Below, one piece after another: positions 8,211-18,887 of a stretch of DNA of 64,000 nt (position 1 is the first letter of the stretch; each line of letters starts with the position of its first letter). The notes under the pieces are model-generated. The model saw only the letters and a list, made by a program, of their open reading frames with translations. It was not told where the DNA came from and searched no databases. Position numbers and translations under genes: made by a program. The DNA lies in NCBI GenBank assembly GCA_937960895.1, contig CALCJD010000017.1, positions 1 to 64,000 on the forward strand, written 5' to 3'. Origin of the DNA: an uncultured Spartobacteria bacterium. GTDB taxonomy: Bacteria > Verrucomicrobiota > Verrucomicrobiia > Chthoniobacterales > Terrimicrobiaceae.

Positions 8211-9674
8211 TCACCAGGCGCCGGCGCGCAGGTCGGCAAACGCCCCACCCAGGCGCGCAACCACATCCGTCGCACACAGGGATTCGTAGCTTCCGCCCCC
8301 GTGGGAGATTTCCCGTTCCGCCGCGCGCCCGCACACCCACGCGCCCAGCACGGCACTCTGCACGAGGGGACGCCCCGGAGCCTGGCCGATCAGGGCCGCA
8401 CACACCCCGGTCAGCACATCCCCCATGCCCCCGCCGGCCATGCCGGGATGGCCCGTGGTGTTGAAATACCGGGGTCCGTCCGCCGCTCCGACCAGCGTCC
8501 TTGCGCCCTTGAGCAGCAGGGTGACCGGATGGCGGGTGACAAAATCCTCGAGCCACTCCCGCCGCGAGCGTCCGTTCTGCGGAAAGAGCCGTTCCATTTC
8601 GCCGGGATGGGGCGTGAGCAGACGCGGACCCGCCGCATGTTCGAGCACCGCCGGATCGCGGGCCAGGATGGTCAACGCATCCGCGTCGATCACCACAGGC
8701 TGCGGCGCCTCGCGCAGGACATGCAGGACATCGCCGGCCTGGTCCATGCCCAGTCCCGGCCCGATCGCCAGAACGTCCAGGCGGGCCTCCAGCACCTCCC
8801 GGTAGCGATCCACCGCCTTCACCATCACCTCCGGAACGGCGCACGCCGCCAGGGTTTCCGCAATGTCCCTTCGCGCGAAACACGTGATCAATCCACCCCC
8901 CGCCCGCACGGCGGCGGCGGCACACATCCGCGCCGCGCCGAGAAACCCGGGGGATCCCGCCACGATGCCGATGCGCCCGGCGTTGCCCTTGTGGGTGTCG
9001 AAGGGCCGGGGCGGCTGCCAGCCCCGGAGCTCCGGGGCCAACGCCGCCCGCCAGCGGCTTTCGGGAGCCGTCAGATCCTGAAGCGGAACCAGGGCCAGGC
9101 GACCGACGACATTGGTGGCCGAATCCGCAACCAGGCCCTGTTTCACGAAGGCCATCGTCACCGTGAGATCCGCCTGGACACAGCAGGAGGCCGGCACTCC
9201 CGTATCGCCGTCCAATCCGCTGGGCAGGTCGATGGCCAGAACCCAGGCCCCGTCCGCGCGCAGGGCGTTGATTTCCCGGATGGCCTCCGCCACCGCCCCG
9301 CGGGGCTCGCCGCGCGTGCCAATGCCGAGCAATCCGTCCAGGACGATGCGCGGACCGCGCGCAGGAAGGTCGGCGTCCCCGGCGGTCAATCCCGTGCGTT
9401 TGGCGGCCGCCAGAGGGGCCAGTTCGGAATCCGGGAAGGCCGGACGCAGACAAATCCTCCACCCCCACGCGGCCAGATGGCGGGCGGCCACGAAGGCGTC
9501 GCCGGCATTGTGTCCCTTTCCGCTGACGACCACGCAGGTTCCGGGAACGGGATGGAATTGCCGGACGATTTCCGCGATCCCCCGCCCCGCCTCCTCCATC
9601 AGGGCCTCCGCCGAAACGCCCCGCGCAAAAGCCGCGTCTTCGGCGCGCTTCATTTCCTCGCAGGTCACCAGCAT
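8211..9674 (-). CDS. nnr: bifunctional NAD(P)HX epimerase / ADP-dependent dehydratase
   Basis: A 487-residue metabolite-repair enzyme. The N-terminal YjeF_N domain (about 1-210; VVSGKGHNAGDAFVAARHL, LDGLLGIGTRGEPRG) epimerises hydrated NAD(P)H, and the C-terminal ribokinase-like domain (about 225-487; IGPGLGMDQ, LLTPHPGEMERL, GGGMGDVLTGV) dehydrates the S-form using ADP. The start is the ATG at 9674, because a textbook AGGAGG sits six bases upstream; an in-frame TTG two codons earlier is unlikely. It is followed 61 bases on by the aminotransferase. A gap of about 97 bases with a 7-bp hairpin (9709-9728) separates it from dnaJ, so it may or may not belong to that operon. Confidence 0.93.
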   Translation of the reverse strand: MLVTCEEMKRAEDAAFARGVSAEALMEEAGRGIAEIVRQFHPVPGTCVVVSGKGHNAGDAFVAARHLAAWGWRICLRPAFPDSELAPLAAAKRTGLTAGDADLPARGPRIVLDGLLGIGTRGEPRGAVAEAIREINALRADGAWVLAIDLPSGLDGDTGVPASCCVQADLTVTMAFVKQGLVADSATNVVGRLALVPLQDLTAPESRWRAALAPELRGWQPPRPFDTHKGNAGRIGIVAGSPGFLGAARMCAAAAVRAGGGLITCFARRDIAETLAACAVPEVMVKAVDRYREVLEARLDVLAIGPGLGMDQAGDVLHVLREAPQPVVIDADALTILARDPAVLEHAAGPRLLTPHPGEMERLFPQNGRSRREWLEDFVTRHPVTLLLKGARTLVGAADGPRYFNTTGHPGMAGGGMGDVLTGVCAALIGQAPGRPLVQSAVLGAWVCGRAAEREISHGGGSYESLCATDVVARLGGAFADLRAGAW

Positions 9675-9771
9675 GGACAACCTCCTAGGGGCGGCGACGT
9701 CCTCCGCGCCGGACTTGGGGGAGTCCGGGCTCCGGGTTCTTCCGGGTGGACGCGGGGGGGAAACATGGGGA

Positions 9772-10917
9772 TCAGCTGAACAATTCCTTCAGACGATCGG
9801 TGAAACTCTTGTGCATGGGCGTGTTTTCCTCGCCGCACAACTCCGCAAAATGCTCGAGGGCCTTGCGCTGCTCGGCATTCAACCGGGTGGGCACCTCCAC
9901 CTGCACGCGACAGAGAATGTCCCCGCGGCCCGACCCGTGCAGCGACGGCATACCCTGACCGCGAATGCGGAACACACTGCCGCTCTGCGTGCCGGACGGA
10001 ATTTTCAGGTTCACCGCGCCGGAGAGCGTCGGCACACGCACCTCCCCGCCCAGGGCCGCCACCGAGAACGGAATGGGCATTTCACAATGAAGATCCATGC
10101 CGTCCCGCTCAAAGACGGGGTGTTCCTTCAGATGAATCACCACATAGAGATCGCCGGCCGCGCCGCCGCGAAGGCCGGATTCGCCGCCGCGCGGGCTGCG
10201 CAGGCGCGCGCCCTCGTCAATGCCGGCGGGAATTTTCAGCTTGATGCGGGAGGTCTGCTCGACCCGGCCGTCGCCATGGCAGGATTTGCACGGTTTCTCG
10301 ATGACCTGGCCGGTTCCCTGACAGCTCGGGCAGGTCTGGGCGACCTGGAAGAATCCCCGCGAAGCCACCACCTGTCCGCGGCCGCGGCAGGTTGAACAGA
10401 CGACGGTCTTGGATCCCTTCTGCGCGCCGCTGCCCTCGCAGGTGCGACACGTGCCGAGCTTGCGGATTTCGATCTCCTTCTCACACCCCGTGGCCGCCTC
10501 CTCGAGGGTGATCTGCATGTCGTAACGCAGATCGGAACCGCGCTGGCGGCCGGAGCCGTCGGCCTGGCCTCCGCCGCCGAAAAAGTGCTCAAAGATGCCC
10601 CCCGATCCGCCCGCGGCGCCAAAGACTTCGCGAAAAATGTCGAACGGATCATGAAACCCGCCGCCTCCCCCGCCGCCGAATCCGCCCTGCTGAAAGGCGG
10701 CGTGGCCGTAGCGGTCGTAGGCCGCGCGTTTCTGGGGATCCATCAGGGTCTCATAGGCCTCGCCCAGTTCCTTGAAGCGTTCCTCCGCCTCGTGGTCCCC
10801 CGGGTTTTTGTCCGGGTGGTATTTGACCGCGAGGCGGCGGTAGGCCTTCTTGATCTCCTCCTCGGAGGCCGACCGGTCAACGCCAAGAATCTCGTAATAG
10901 TCGCGCTTTCCCGTCAT
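9772..10917 (-). CDS. dnaJ: chaperone protein DnaJ
   Basis: A full-length type I Hsp40 (381 aa), co-chaperone that delivers unfolded clients to DnaK and stimulates its ATPase. Domains in order: J-domain (1-70) with HPD at 34-36, a Gly/Phe-rich linker ([16 protein letters not shown]), the zinc-binding region with four Cys-x2-Cys-x-Gly-x-Gly repeats ([32 protein letters not shown]) and the C-terminal client-binding domain. Its ATG overlaps the grpE stop (ATGA), indicating translational coupling. dnaK is not in the window. A hairpin with stem CCGGACT/AGTCCGG at 9709-9728 lies beyond the stop but lacks a T-tract. Confidence 0.97.
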   Translation of the reverse strand: MTGKRDYYEILGVDRSASEEEIKKAYRRLAVKYHPDKNPGDHEAEERFKELGEAYETLMDPQKRAAYDRYGHAAFQQGGFGGGGGGGFHDPFDIFREVFGAAGGSGGIFEHFFGGGGQADGSGRQRGSDLRYDMQITLEEAATGCEKEIEIRKLGTCRTCEGSGAQKGSKTVVCSTCRGRGQVVASRGFFQVAQTCPSCQGTGQVIEKPCKSCHGDGRVEQTSRIKLKIPAGIDEGARLRSPRGGESGLRGGAAGDLYVVIHLKEHPVFERDGMDLHCEMPIPFSVAALGGEVRVPTLSGAVNLKIPSGTQSGSVFRIRGQGMPSLHGSGRGDILCRVQVEVPTRLNAEQRKALEHFAELCGEENTPMHKSFTDRLKELFS

Positions 10918-11492
10918 GCGGCGCCCTTGGAAACAATCACACTGGCGGGACGCAGCAGGCGGTCACGCAGTTTGAAGCCACGGCGGAGCTGGCGAAGGAC
11001 CACGCCTTCGGGAACATCGGGACTGGCCTCCTGACCGACGGCATCGTGCAGGTTGTGATCAAATTCCTTCCCCACGGCGTCCACCACCTCCACCCCCTGA
11101 TTGCGGAGAAAATCCTCCAACTGCTTCCGCACCATTTCAAAGCCCTGCACAATGCCGGCCGCCTCCGGCGAATTCCGGGCCGCCTCGAGGCCGAGTTCAA
11201 AATTGTCCAGAACGGGCAGGAGGTCCTCCAGAAGGCCGGCGTTCGCATAACGCAGCGACTCCTCCTTCTCGCGCGCCATGCGCTTGCGGTAATTGTCAAA
11301 TTCGGCACGGGCCCGCAGCGCGGCATCCTTGAATTTCTCGATCTCCGCCTGCAGGGTGGCGACGTCCGTGGAGGACGATTCCGATGCCGGAGCTTCGGAG
11401 GCCGCGGCGTCAGGCGCGGGCGTTTCGGGAGAGGTTTCCGCCGCAGGATCCGCGGGCGCCTGTTCAACTGTCGGTTCCGTCTCGGTATTCAT
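10914..11492 (-). CDS. grpE: nucleotide exchange factor GrpE
   Basis: A 192-residue GrpE, which releases ADP from DnaK to reset the Hsp70 cycle. The first about 50 residues are Glu/Pro/Ala-rich and disordered; a long helix follows ([26 protein letters not shown]), then the typical [12 protein letters not shown] and [12 protein letters not shown] segments and a beta-rich C-terminal domain with [17 protein letters not shown]. It overlaps its neighbours by four bases at both ends: its start overlaps the stop of the PP2C-type phosphatase and its stop overlaps dnaJ. No CIRCE-type inverted repeat was seen upstream. Confidence 0.96.
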   Translation of the reverse strand: MNTETEPTVEQAPADPAAETSPETPAPDAAASEAPASESSSTDVATLQAEIEKFKDAALRARAEFDNYRKRMAREKEESLRYANAGLLEDLLPVLDNFELGLEAARNSPEAAGIVQGFEMVRKQLEDFLRNQGVEVVDAVGKEFDHNLHDAVGQEASPDVPEGVVLRQLRRGFKLRDRLLRPASVIVSKGAA

Positions 11493-12916
11493 CGTTTCCT
11501 AATTGCTATCAGGGTAATGTCGTCGTGTTGCGGGTAATTGCCCACAAAACTTTTCACATCCCCGGTGAGCCGCTTGATGATGCTGGCCGCGCCCTGGACG
11601 GAACTGGCCTGGAGTCCCTGCACAAGCCGCGGAACGCCGAATTCCAGCCCCTCGTCATCCAGGGCTTCCGTGGCTCCGTCCGTATAGAGCAGCAGGCAGT
11701 CATTCGGTGCCAGCTCAAAGGAGAAGTCGGCGCAAACTCTATTGAAGACCTCCCCGCTGTCAATTCCGAGGGCCATGCCCTTGGGGGTCAGTTTCTCCAC
11801 GGTCCGGTCCGCCGCCCGATACCACAGCGGCGCATCATGACCCGCGCGGGCCAGGGTGACCTTGTTGCTCTGCTGGTCGAGGATGAGATAGGCCATGCTG
11901 ATGAACATGTCCTCCTTGATGTCGGGATAAAGCTGCTGGTTGACGCGGCAGAGCACCTCGGCGGCGGACTGGCGGCCCACCGCCTCGCTGCGGATGACGC
12001 TGCGGCACATGGCCATGATGAGGGAGGCCGGCACGCCCTTGCCGGACACGTCGGCAATCGCCACGCCCACCCGCCGCTCGTCGACCTGGATGTAATCGTA
12101 ATAATCGCCGCTCACCTGTTTGGCGGGGATGTTGACTCCGCTCAGTTCGTACCCCTCCACCTTGGGCGGCGAGGAGGGAAGCAGGATGCTCTGGATCTCC
12201 CGGGCGATCTCCAGGTCATGATCGAGGCGTTTCTTTTCCCCCGCCTCGAGATAGATCACCTCGTTGTAGAGGGCGAAGGCCGACTGTTCCGCGATGGTCT
12301 TGAACACCGTCAGGTCCTTCTCCGAGAACGGCGCGCTCATCGGTCCGTTGGCTAGGCCGAGGATGCCCAGGATTTTCCGGCGGTACACGAGCGGGCCGAC
12401 AATGGCGGAATGGGCAAAAATGCTTCCGGACGGCAGTTGTACCGCCAGATCCGCCTCGGTGAAGAGGCGCGCCTGGCCGCTCTTGAGCACCCCGCCGATG
12501 ACGCCGTCGCCGCGTTTCACCGTGCTCAGCCGGAGGTAACTGTCCAGCGCCACCGGATTGGCATCCGCCTGGTCGAGAATGTGCGGGGGCACGTTGAGCA
12601 GGGCCGGACAGCCCTTGGAAATGAACGCCGGCACGAGCAGTGTGTCGGTCTTGTCCATCAGGTAAAGGACGCCCCCGTGGGCGTCGAGGATGCGGGTGGC
12701 GCTTTCGACGATCAGGCGATGCAGCTCCGAGGAACGCACCCCTTCCGAAAAGGCCTCCCCGAGCCCGTGCAGAAAATCAAAAACCCGGTCCTCCTCGACC
12801 TGGAGCTCGGCGCGCTGCCGTTCGAGTTCACTGATGCGCCGGGTGAAGACATTGATCACCACAAGGAACGCAATGAACGTTCCGAAGAACAGCGCGAAGA
12901 AGATATACGCCCACAT
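11489..12916 (-). CDS. RsbU/SpoIIE-type PP2C serine phosphatase with GAF domain
   Basis: A 475-residue protein with one N-terminal membrane helix (residues about 2-25), a short coiled coil (RRISELERQRAELQVEEDRVF), a GAF sensor domain (about 45-215) and a SpoIIE-like PP2C domain (about 245-475). Metal-binding acidic residues of the PP2C fold are seen in SGDYYDYIQVDERRVGVAIAD, DVSGKGVPASLIMAM and LLLYTDGATEA. In partner-switching systems such phosphatases dephosphorylate a STAS antagonist; the STAS gene is immediately upstream (22-base gap), making it the likely substrate. Its stop overlaps the grpE start, linking the signal module to chaperone production. No anti-sigma kinase or sigma factor is nearby. 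Confidence 0.9.
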   Translation of the reverse strand: MWAYIFFALFFGTFIAFLVVINVFTRRISELERQRAELQVEEDRVFDFLHGLGEAFSEGVRSSELHRLIVESATRILDAHGGVLYLMDKTDTLLVPAFISKGCPALLNVPPHILDQADANPVALDSYLRLSTVKRGDGVIGGVLKSGQARLFTEADLAVQLPSGSIFAHSAIVGPLVYRRKILGILGLANGPMSAPFSEKDLTVFKTIAEQSAFALYNEVIYLEAGEKKRLDHDLEIAREIQSILLPSSPPKVEGYELSGVNIPAKQVSGDYYDYIQVDERRVGVAIADVSGKGVPASLIMAMCRSVIRSEAVGRQSAAEVLCRVNQQLYPDIKEDMFISMAYLILDQQSNKVTLARAGHDAPLWYRAADRTVEKLTPKGMALGIDSGEVFNRVCADFSFELAPNDCLLLYTDGATEALDDEGLEFGVPRLVQGLQASSVQGAASIIKRLTGDVKSFVGNYPQHDDITLIAIRKR

Positions 12917-12938
12917 GGAGGAAACCCGGGACGCCCCA

Positions 12939-13466
12939 CTAACCGTCCTTGGTGGTGTCGGGCACGTTGAGTTCCTGCCGCATGTATTCGAGCACGTCCT
13001 TGAATTTCACCGCGTTGGCGGATTCGGCTTCGACCAGGGCCTCATGCGCCTCGAGGACCATTTTCTTCTGCTCCTCCACCCCGGTTTTTTTCGCGACCGC
13101 CTCGTGCAGGCGGGAGTCGTCCGGCGTGTCGGCTCCCCCCTCCGTCAGGGGCTCGACGGTGAAAAGCTGATCCAGCCCCAGGCTGGACAGCAGACCGGTG
13201 TTGCGTTCGTTGACATTGACCGCGCGCAAGCCCCCCTGACCGATCTCGCGCAGGCGCAGAGCCACTCCAGCCAGTGTGCCCATGAAGGTGGAGTCCATCT
13301 GCTCGCACTCGCGCAAATCCACGACAAATTCCCGGAATCCACGCTGGATCATTTGTTTGACGAATTCCTTCAATCCCGCGCTGTTCTGGAAGGTTCCTCG
13401 GCCCTCCACTTTAACCCAGACGGTGCGGTCAATGCACCCGACCAGGACAGACGATGTCGTGCTCAC
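12939..13466 (-). CDS. STAS-domain anti-sigma factor antagonist-like protein
   Basis: A 175-residue protein with a STAS domain at about 8-110. The segment RECEQMDSTFMGTLAG contains the conserved Ser position phosphorylated in SpoIIAA/RsbV-type antagonists. A C-terminal extension of about 60 residues, largely charged helix (EEQKKMVLEAHEALVEAE), is longer than in minimal RsbV. The GTG start at 13466 lies only a few bases below a strong-looking promoter, so the transcript may be nearly leaderless. It heads the STAS-phosphatase-grpE-dnaJ gene string. Confidence 0.88.
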   Translation of the reverse strand: MSTTSSVLVGCIDRTVWVKVEGRGTFQNSAGLKEFVKQMIQRGFREFVVDLRECEQMDSTFMGTLAGVALRLREIGQGGLRAVNVNERNTGLLSSLGLDQLFTVEPLTEGGADTPDDSRLHEAVAKKTGVEEQKKMVLEAHEALVEAESANAVKFKDVLEYMRQELNVPDTTKDG

Positions 13467-13477
13467 TGTTATGAATC

Positions 13478-13507
13478 ACACTAGCTTACCCCGCCGACGC
13501 GTGTCAA
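13478..13507 (-). promoter_or_regulatory. sigma70-like promoter of the STAS-phosphatase-grpE-dnaJ operon
   Basis: On the minus strand TTGACA (13507-13502) is followed after 18 bases by TAGTGT (13483-13478). The expected start would be near 13471, about five bases before the GTG of the STAS gene. The -35 box is a perfect consensus; the -10 keeps T, A and final T only. Confidence 0.5.
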
Positions 13508-13514
13508 ACCCGCC

Positions 13515-14027
13515 CTATTTCCACAGGAACGATTGGCGCAGCGCGACAATCTTGCCGTCGACAATCAGCAGCGCCCTCCACGCGGTCACACGCCCGGCTT
13601 CCAGATATTCATCCCCGGTAACCCTGAAATCCGACTGATACGACCCCTTGGCTGCCGGATAATACCGTTCCTGAGCCATCACATGGTTGCCCAGGCCGGC
13701 CTGACGGTATTCGAGGCGCACCGTGACGTCGGCCTCCACCTTGGTCCGCCAGAAGAAGGTGAAATAGTTTCCGTAGCGCTGCTCCATGTCCTGGCCGTCC
13801 AGAACCCCCCAGGTCATGCGCAACTGTTCAAACACCACCGGTTCGCTGCTCGTCACCGGAGGCGGCACCGGACTCAGGTAGTAGAGTTTGACCTTCCGGA
13901 ACTGAAAATTGTCATTGAGCGCCAGCGGCAGCACGTTGGCCTTCTCGAGATGGGTGGCCGGTTCGGGCACCGTCGAGCAGGCCGCCAGGGCAAAAGTGGC
14001 AAAAAAGAGTCCGAGGAATTTCCTCAT
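13515..14027 (-). CDS. hypothetical lipoprotein (170 aa)
   Basis: The N-terminus MRKFLGLFFATFALAAC is a lipoprotein signal peptide with lipobox LAAC, so the mature chain starts at Cys17 and is membrane-anchored. The mature domain is beta-rich (FRKVKLYYLSPVPPP, ADVTVRLEYRQ, YQSDFRVTGDEYLEAGRV, WRALLIVDGKIVALRQSFLW), compatible with a single beta-sandwich. No named family is recognised. It lies 48 bases before the STAS gene on the same strand, but the promoter-like element between them suggests separate control. The gene is divergent from the ABC-F ATPase. Confidence 0.75.
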   Translation of the reverse strand: MRKFLGLFFATFALAACSTVPEPATHLEKANVLPLALNDNFQFRKVKLYYLSPVPPPVTSSEPVVFEQLRMTWGVLDGQDMEQRYGNYFTFFWRTKVEADVTVRLEYRQAGLGNHVMAQERYYPAAKGSYQSDFRVTGDEYLEAGRVTAWRALLIVDGKIVALRQSFLWK

Positions 14028-14150
14028 GGAGGCGGATACAAGCGGCTTTGTTGCGCCGTGTCAACGCCGCCCGCGGCTGTTCCCGTCCTTCGGAGGCCGT
14101 CGCCCCGCTTGCCGGGCCGTCCGTTCCGGGGTAGGATCGCCGGTTTTGCC

Positions 14151-16097
<1,947 letters not shown>

Positions 16098-16119
16098 CCA
16101 TTCTGATCCGCATCCCGTC

Positions 16120-16476
16120 ATGTCCGAATCCCTCCCCGCCGACTCGAAACTTCCCGCCCGCGAATTCGCCCGCGCCACCCGGCACGTTTTTCTGTGCGTG
16201 GGGCCGGACTGCTGCGATCCCGCGGCGCACGCCGGCCTGTGGGACTTGCTCAAGGCCGAATCCAAACGCCTGGCGGTTCCCATCATGCGCACCAAGGCCG
16301 CCTGCCTGCGCATCTGCCGGGAGGGTCCCTGGCTGGTGGTGTATCCGGACGGCATTTGGTACGGACGTCTGACTCCGGAACGCCTGACCCGCATCCTCCG
16401 GGAGCACGTCCAGGAGGGTCGGCCTGTTGACGAATGGATTGCTGCAAAAATGCCGGCCCTAAGCGGGCCATCTTAG
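16120..16476 (+). CDS. thioredoxin-like [2Fe-2S] ferredoxin
   Basis: A 118-residue protein related to the thioredoxin-fold ferredoxins. HVFLCVGPDCC places Cys26, Cys31 and Cys32, and AACLRICREGPWLVVYPDG places Cys62 and Cys66; four of these would ligate a [2Fe-2S] cluster, with the WYGRLTPE segment following as in homologues. Such proteins act as low-potential cytoplasmic electron carriers, though their partners vary. The gene starts 22 bases after the ABC-F gene, so the two are probably co-transcribed. No Shine-Dalgarno is visible before the ATG. Confidence 0.85.
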   Translation: MSESLPADSKLPAREFARATRHVFLCVGPDCCDPAAHAGLWDLLKAESKRLAVPIMRTKAACLRICREGPWLVVYPDGIWYGRLTPERLTRILREHVQEGRPVDEWIAAKMPALSGPS

Positions 16477-16809
16477 GCCGACGGACAAATTTCGTGTTCC
16501 AAGCGCATTCACGCAAAAGTCAATCGGACGCATCATCTTTCGGGCGCCAGGGAGCTGCGCGAAGGGCCAAAAAAGCGGCTCCTCCCCGCACCGCTTCGCC
16601 CCCCATCCTCACGCATACCGACTTGGACAATCTCCCCCCGGGCAGGCCAGGGCCTGACGGGCTCCTCAACGAAGGCCGCATCAAGACTGGGCGAATCGCC
16701 CTGCGGAGCGGGTTACGCGAGGCCAATTCCAGGAGAGCTCTTTCCAAAATCCGGTAAGACGAACGCGGGCGCCCGGGGTATGTTCTGATCAGACAACCCC
16801 CTTGATACC
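16477..16809. other. 333-base gene-free interval
   Basis: No convincing coding frame is present; the available short frames have poor composition. It holds a minus-strand terminator-like hairpin at 16569-16596 and may therefore encode a short minus-strand RNA between about 16600 and 16800, but no RNA family (tmRNA, 4.5S, 6S, RNase P) was recognised. It presumably also carries the promoter for the universal stress gene. Confidence 0.35.
16569..16596 (-). terminator. terminator-like hairpin, minus strand
   Basis: Read on the minus strand, AAGCGG pairs with CCGCTT around a 12-base loop and is followed by further T residues, giving an uninterrupted run of six T. No minus-strand gene lies immediately upstream, which makes its transcript unclear. 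Confidence 0.4.
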
Positions 16810-17340
16810 ATGAAAACCCGGACACCATCAAAACCCGCTGCCAGCCGTTCCCCGATTCCGCGCGGTGCGCCCCGCATGAAAATCATTCTCGTGCCGGTGG
16901 ACTTTTCGGACGCCGCCCAACCCGCACTGAACTATGCCGAATCCCTGGCCAGGCAAACCGGGGCCAGCCTCCATTTGATCCACGTGCTGGAATTCCCCCT
17001 TCTCCGCCCCGACTACCCCCAAATGCCTCTCGATCTCTCCGAACTGCGCGCGCGCATCAATCGCGATCTTGGTGCCATTCAGGCCGGCCAGCTTCGCGGG
17101 ATCCGATCCACCGCAGAAATTCGTGAAGGCCTTCCGTTTCAAGCCATTGTCGACGCCGCCACCGACGTCGGGGCCGATCTCATTGTCATGGCCACCCACG
17201 GCCGCACGGGCCTGCAACACATCCTTCTCGGCAGTACGGCGGAGAGGGTCGTCCGCCACGCGGACTGTCCCGTGCTGGTCATTCGTTCGCGCCCGGCCTC
17301 TCCCCGCAAGCCGCGCCGCGGGCGGAAAAAGAATTCCTGA
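16810..17340 (+). CDS. universal stress protein (UspA family)
   Basis: A 176-residue single-domain Usp. The domain begins at residue 23 (MKIILVPVDFSDAAQPALNYA) and ends with LIVMATHGRTGLQHILLGS and a C-terminal VLVIRSRP strand. The ATP-binding pattern is A-x2-G-x9-G-S rather than G-x2-G-x9-G-S, a common variant. Usp proteins are cytoplasmic and help survival in stress or growth arrest. An internal ATG at 16876 would start exactly at the domain, so the first 22 basic/Pro-rich residues may not be translated. The C-terminal tail is strongly basic. A palindromic hairpin (stem TGCCCG/CGGGCA, 17426-17441) without T-tract lies downstream. Confidence 0.9.
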   Translation: MKTRTPSKPAASRSPIPRGAPRMKIILVPVDFSDAAQPALNYAESLARQTGASLHLIHVLEFPLLRPDYPQMPLDLSELRARINRDLGAIQAGQLRGIRSTAEIREGLPFQAIVDAATDVGADLIVMATHGRTGLQHILLGSTAERVVRHADCPVLVIRSRPASPRKPRRGRKKNS

Positions 17341-17493
17341 CCGAGCCCCACCGGACCACCGCCCAGACCGGAGGGCGGATCTTACCTCGGTGGTCATTCG
17401 CAACCGGACGAGCCGGAGACGGCCCTGCCCGATGTCGGGCAAGCGCGGGCTTTCCTAATAACCGGGATTCCGGTTAACTCCGGGCCGCCTGCG

Positions 17494-18174
17494 ATGAAAA
17501 ACCTGAAAGAGGCCTGGCCCTCCATCTGTGATTATTCCGTCCGGCTCGACCTCCCTCCCAGCCGCTGGAAATACGAATGGTCCACGCACCGGCGGAGCGC
17601 CCAGCGGCTTTATAATGCCATCCGCCTGAGCAAGCCGCAGATCATCGTGGAAACCGGCACATTCGAAGGCCTCGGCACCTACACGATGGCCAAGGCTGCG
17701 GCGGAAAACGACAACGGGGCGCGCATTTTCACCGTCGACTACGACGGCGATCCCGAGGAAGGGTCCATCCCCATGGAAGACTGGCTGGAACTCCGCCGCT
17801 TCCGGGAGGAAAACCTGGAACTGGCCCGGAAGACATTCCCCAACGTGGAAATCGTTTTTCTGAACGGCGACTCCCGTCAGGTGCTGCCCACCCTCCTGCC
17901 GTCCCGGATCTCCACCTGGGATTTCTTTTTCCAGGATTCCATGCACTTCACGAGCGGCATTCTCGACGAATGGCGCATCATGCGGCCCTACGCCCATCCG
18001 GGCTCCATCGTGGTGTTTGACGATGTCTGCCTCGACTGGAAGCAACTTCCGGAACACCTCCTCGGACGGAAGAAATTCTGCCTGCACTTTGTTTTCCACG
18101 AAGCTTGGAAAAACGGCTGGCAGTACCAATCCACCGTCGAAGGGCGTGCCCAGTTTTGGGCGAGGAAATCTTAG
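17494..18174 (+). CDS. class I SAM-dependent methyltransferase-like protein
   Basis: A 226-residue soluble protein of the Methyltransf_24 / cephalosporin-hydroxylase-like group. The strand-loop IIVETGTFEGLGTYTMA matches motif I (E-x-G-x-x-x-G) for S-adenosylmethionine; IFTVDYDGDPEE gives the acidic residue after strand 2; FFFQDSMHFTSGILDEW and SIVVFDDVC match later Rossmann motifs. The substrate is unknown; relatives often modify sugars, lipids or secondary metabolites. It stands alone: the stress gene ends 153 bases upstream and the next gene is convergent. The 116-base convergent gap holds a short direct repeat (TTAAGT twice) near 18260. Confidence 0.8.
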   Translation: MKNLKEAWPSICDYSVRLDLPPSRWKYEWSTHRRSAQRLYNAIRLSKPQIIVETGTFEGLGTYTMAKAAAENDNGARIFTVDYDGDPEEGSIPMEDWLELRRFREENLELARKTFPNVEIVFLNGDSRQVLPTLLPSRISTWDFFFQDSMHFTSGILDEWRIMRPYAHPGSIVVFDDVCLDWKQLPEHLLGRKKFCLHFVFHEAWKNGWQYQSTVEGRAQFWARKS

Positions 18175-18290
18175 TGTTGAACGGCGGTTGGAGGGCGCTT
18201 GCGCGCGTTCCCGTGATTCCGTTTCTTTCAGGTGAGACGGAGTACGGGGGGGAGTAAGCTTAAGTTTAAGTTTATTTGGGCGGAGGCGGA

Positions 18291-18839
18291 TCAGGCCGGT
18301 TTGACGGCCTCGACGAACTTCACGAATCCCCCGGCCTGCGCGCGCAGGCGGGCGAGCCATTCCTCATTGGTCAGCCGGCCCTCCGGGCTGATATGATTGT
18401 TGATTCCCGGCATGAAGACCCGCTCGGGATAGATGTGGGCGTTGCGGTAGGAAAAGATGGCCTGGAGTTGTTCAACCGGCCGCAGCGCGCCCCACATGCC
18501 GGCGGCCAGACCGGTGAAACACACCGGACGCCGGTCGAAGCTCTCGGGAAACTTCAGCATGTCGATGAAGTATTTCAGCACGCCGGGCAGGCCGCCGTTG
18601 TATTCGGGTGTGACGATGTGCACGCCGCAGGCGGACAGGATCGCATCGGAAAACGGTTGGAACGAGGCCGGTTTCTCCGCGTAACTGGACGGGGAGAAAA
18701 TCTCCTGCGGCAGTTCCGTCAGATCCAACACCTGCACCTCTTCGCCCAGGTCGCGGTAGATCGTTTCCAGTTCCCCGACGATCTTTCGCGAAGTGTTGCC
18801 GGGACGATTGGTGCCGGAGATCAGGACGATTTTGGCCAT
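18291..18839 (-). CDS. NADPH-dependent FMN reductase family protein
   Basis: A 182-residue flavodoxin-like protein. The N-terminal VLISGTNRPGNTSRKI is the FMN phosphate-binding loop, and HIVTPEYNGGLPGVLKYFID is the hallmark second motif of chromate/azo/FMN reductases (compare PEYNGG). These cytoplasmic enzymes reduce FMN, quinones or other acceptors using NAD(P)H. It lies 48 bases downstream of a SufR-like regulator gene and is probably co-transcribed with it, which suggests redox-related control. The substrate is not deducible. Confidence 0.88.
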   Translation of the reverse strand: MAKIVLISGTNRPGNTSRKIVGELETIYRDLGEEVQVLDLTELPQEIFSPSSYAEKPASFQPFSDAILSACGVHIVTPEYNGGLPGVLKYFIDMLKFPESFDRRPVCFTGLAAGMWGALRPVEQLQAIFSYRNAHIYPERVFMPGINNHISPEGRLTNEEWLARLRAQAGGFVKFVEAVKPA

Positions 18840-18887
18840 GCCTTCAGGGAAGCATCAAACGGCGTCCGACGCCATCGCGAACTGGGG

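Noticed and set aside
10914..13510. A CIRCE or similar heat-shock repeat upstream of grpE-dnaJ or clpB.
   Set aside because: The 9-base inverted repeat was not found in either upstream region.
16520..16831. A 103-codon minus-strand frame in the 16.5 kb gap.
   Set aside because: Composition is Arg/Pro/Gly/Ser-rich with no domain pattern, and it runs through the terminator-like hairpin; treated as non-coding.
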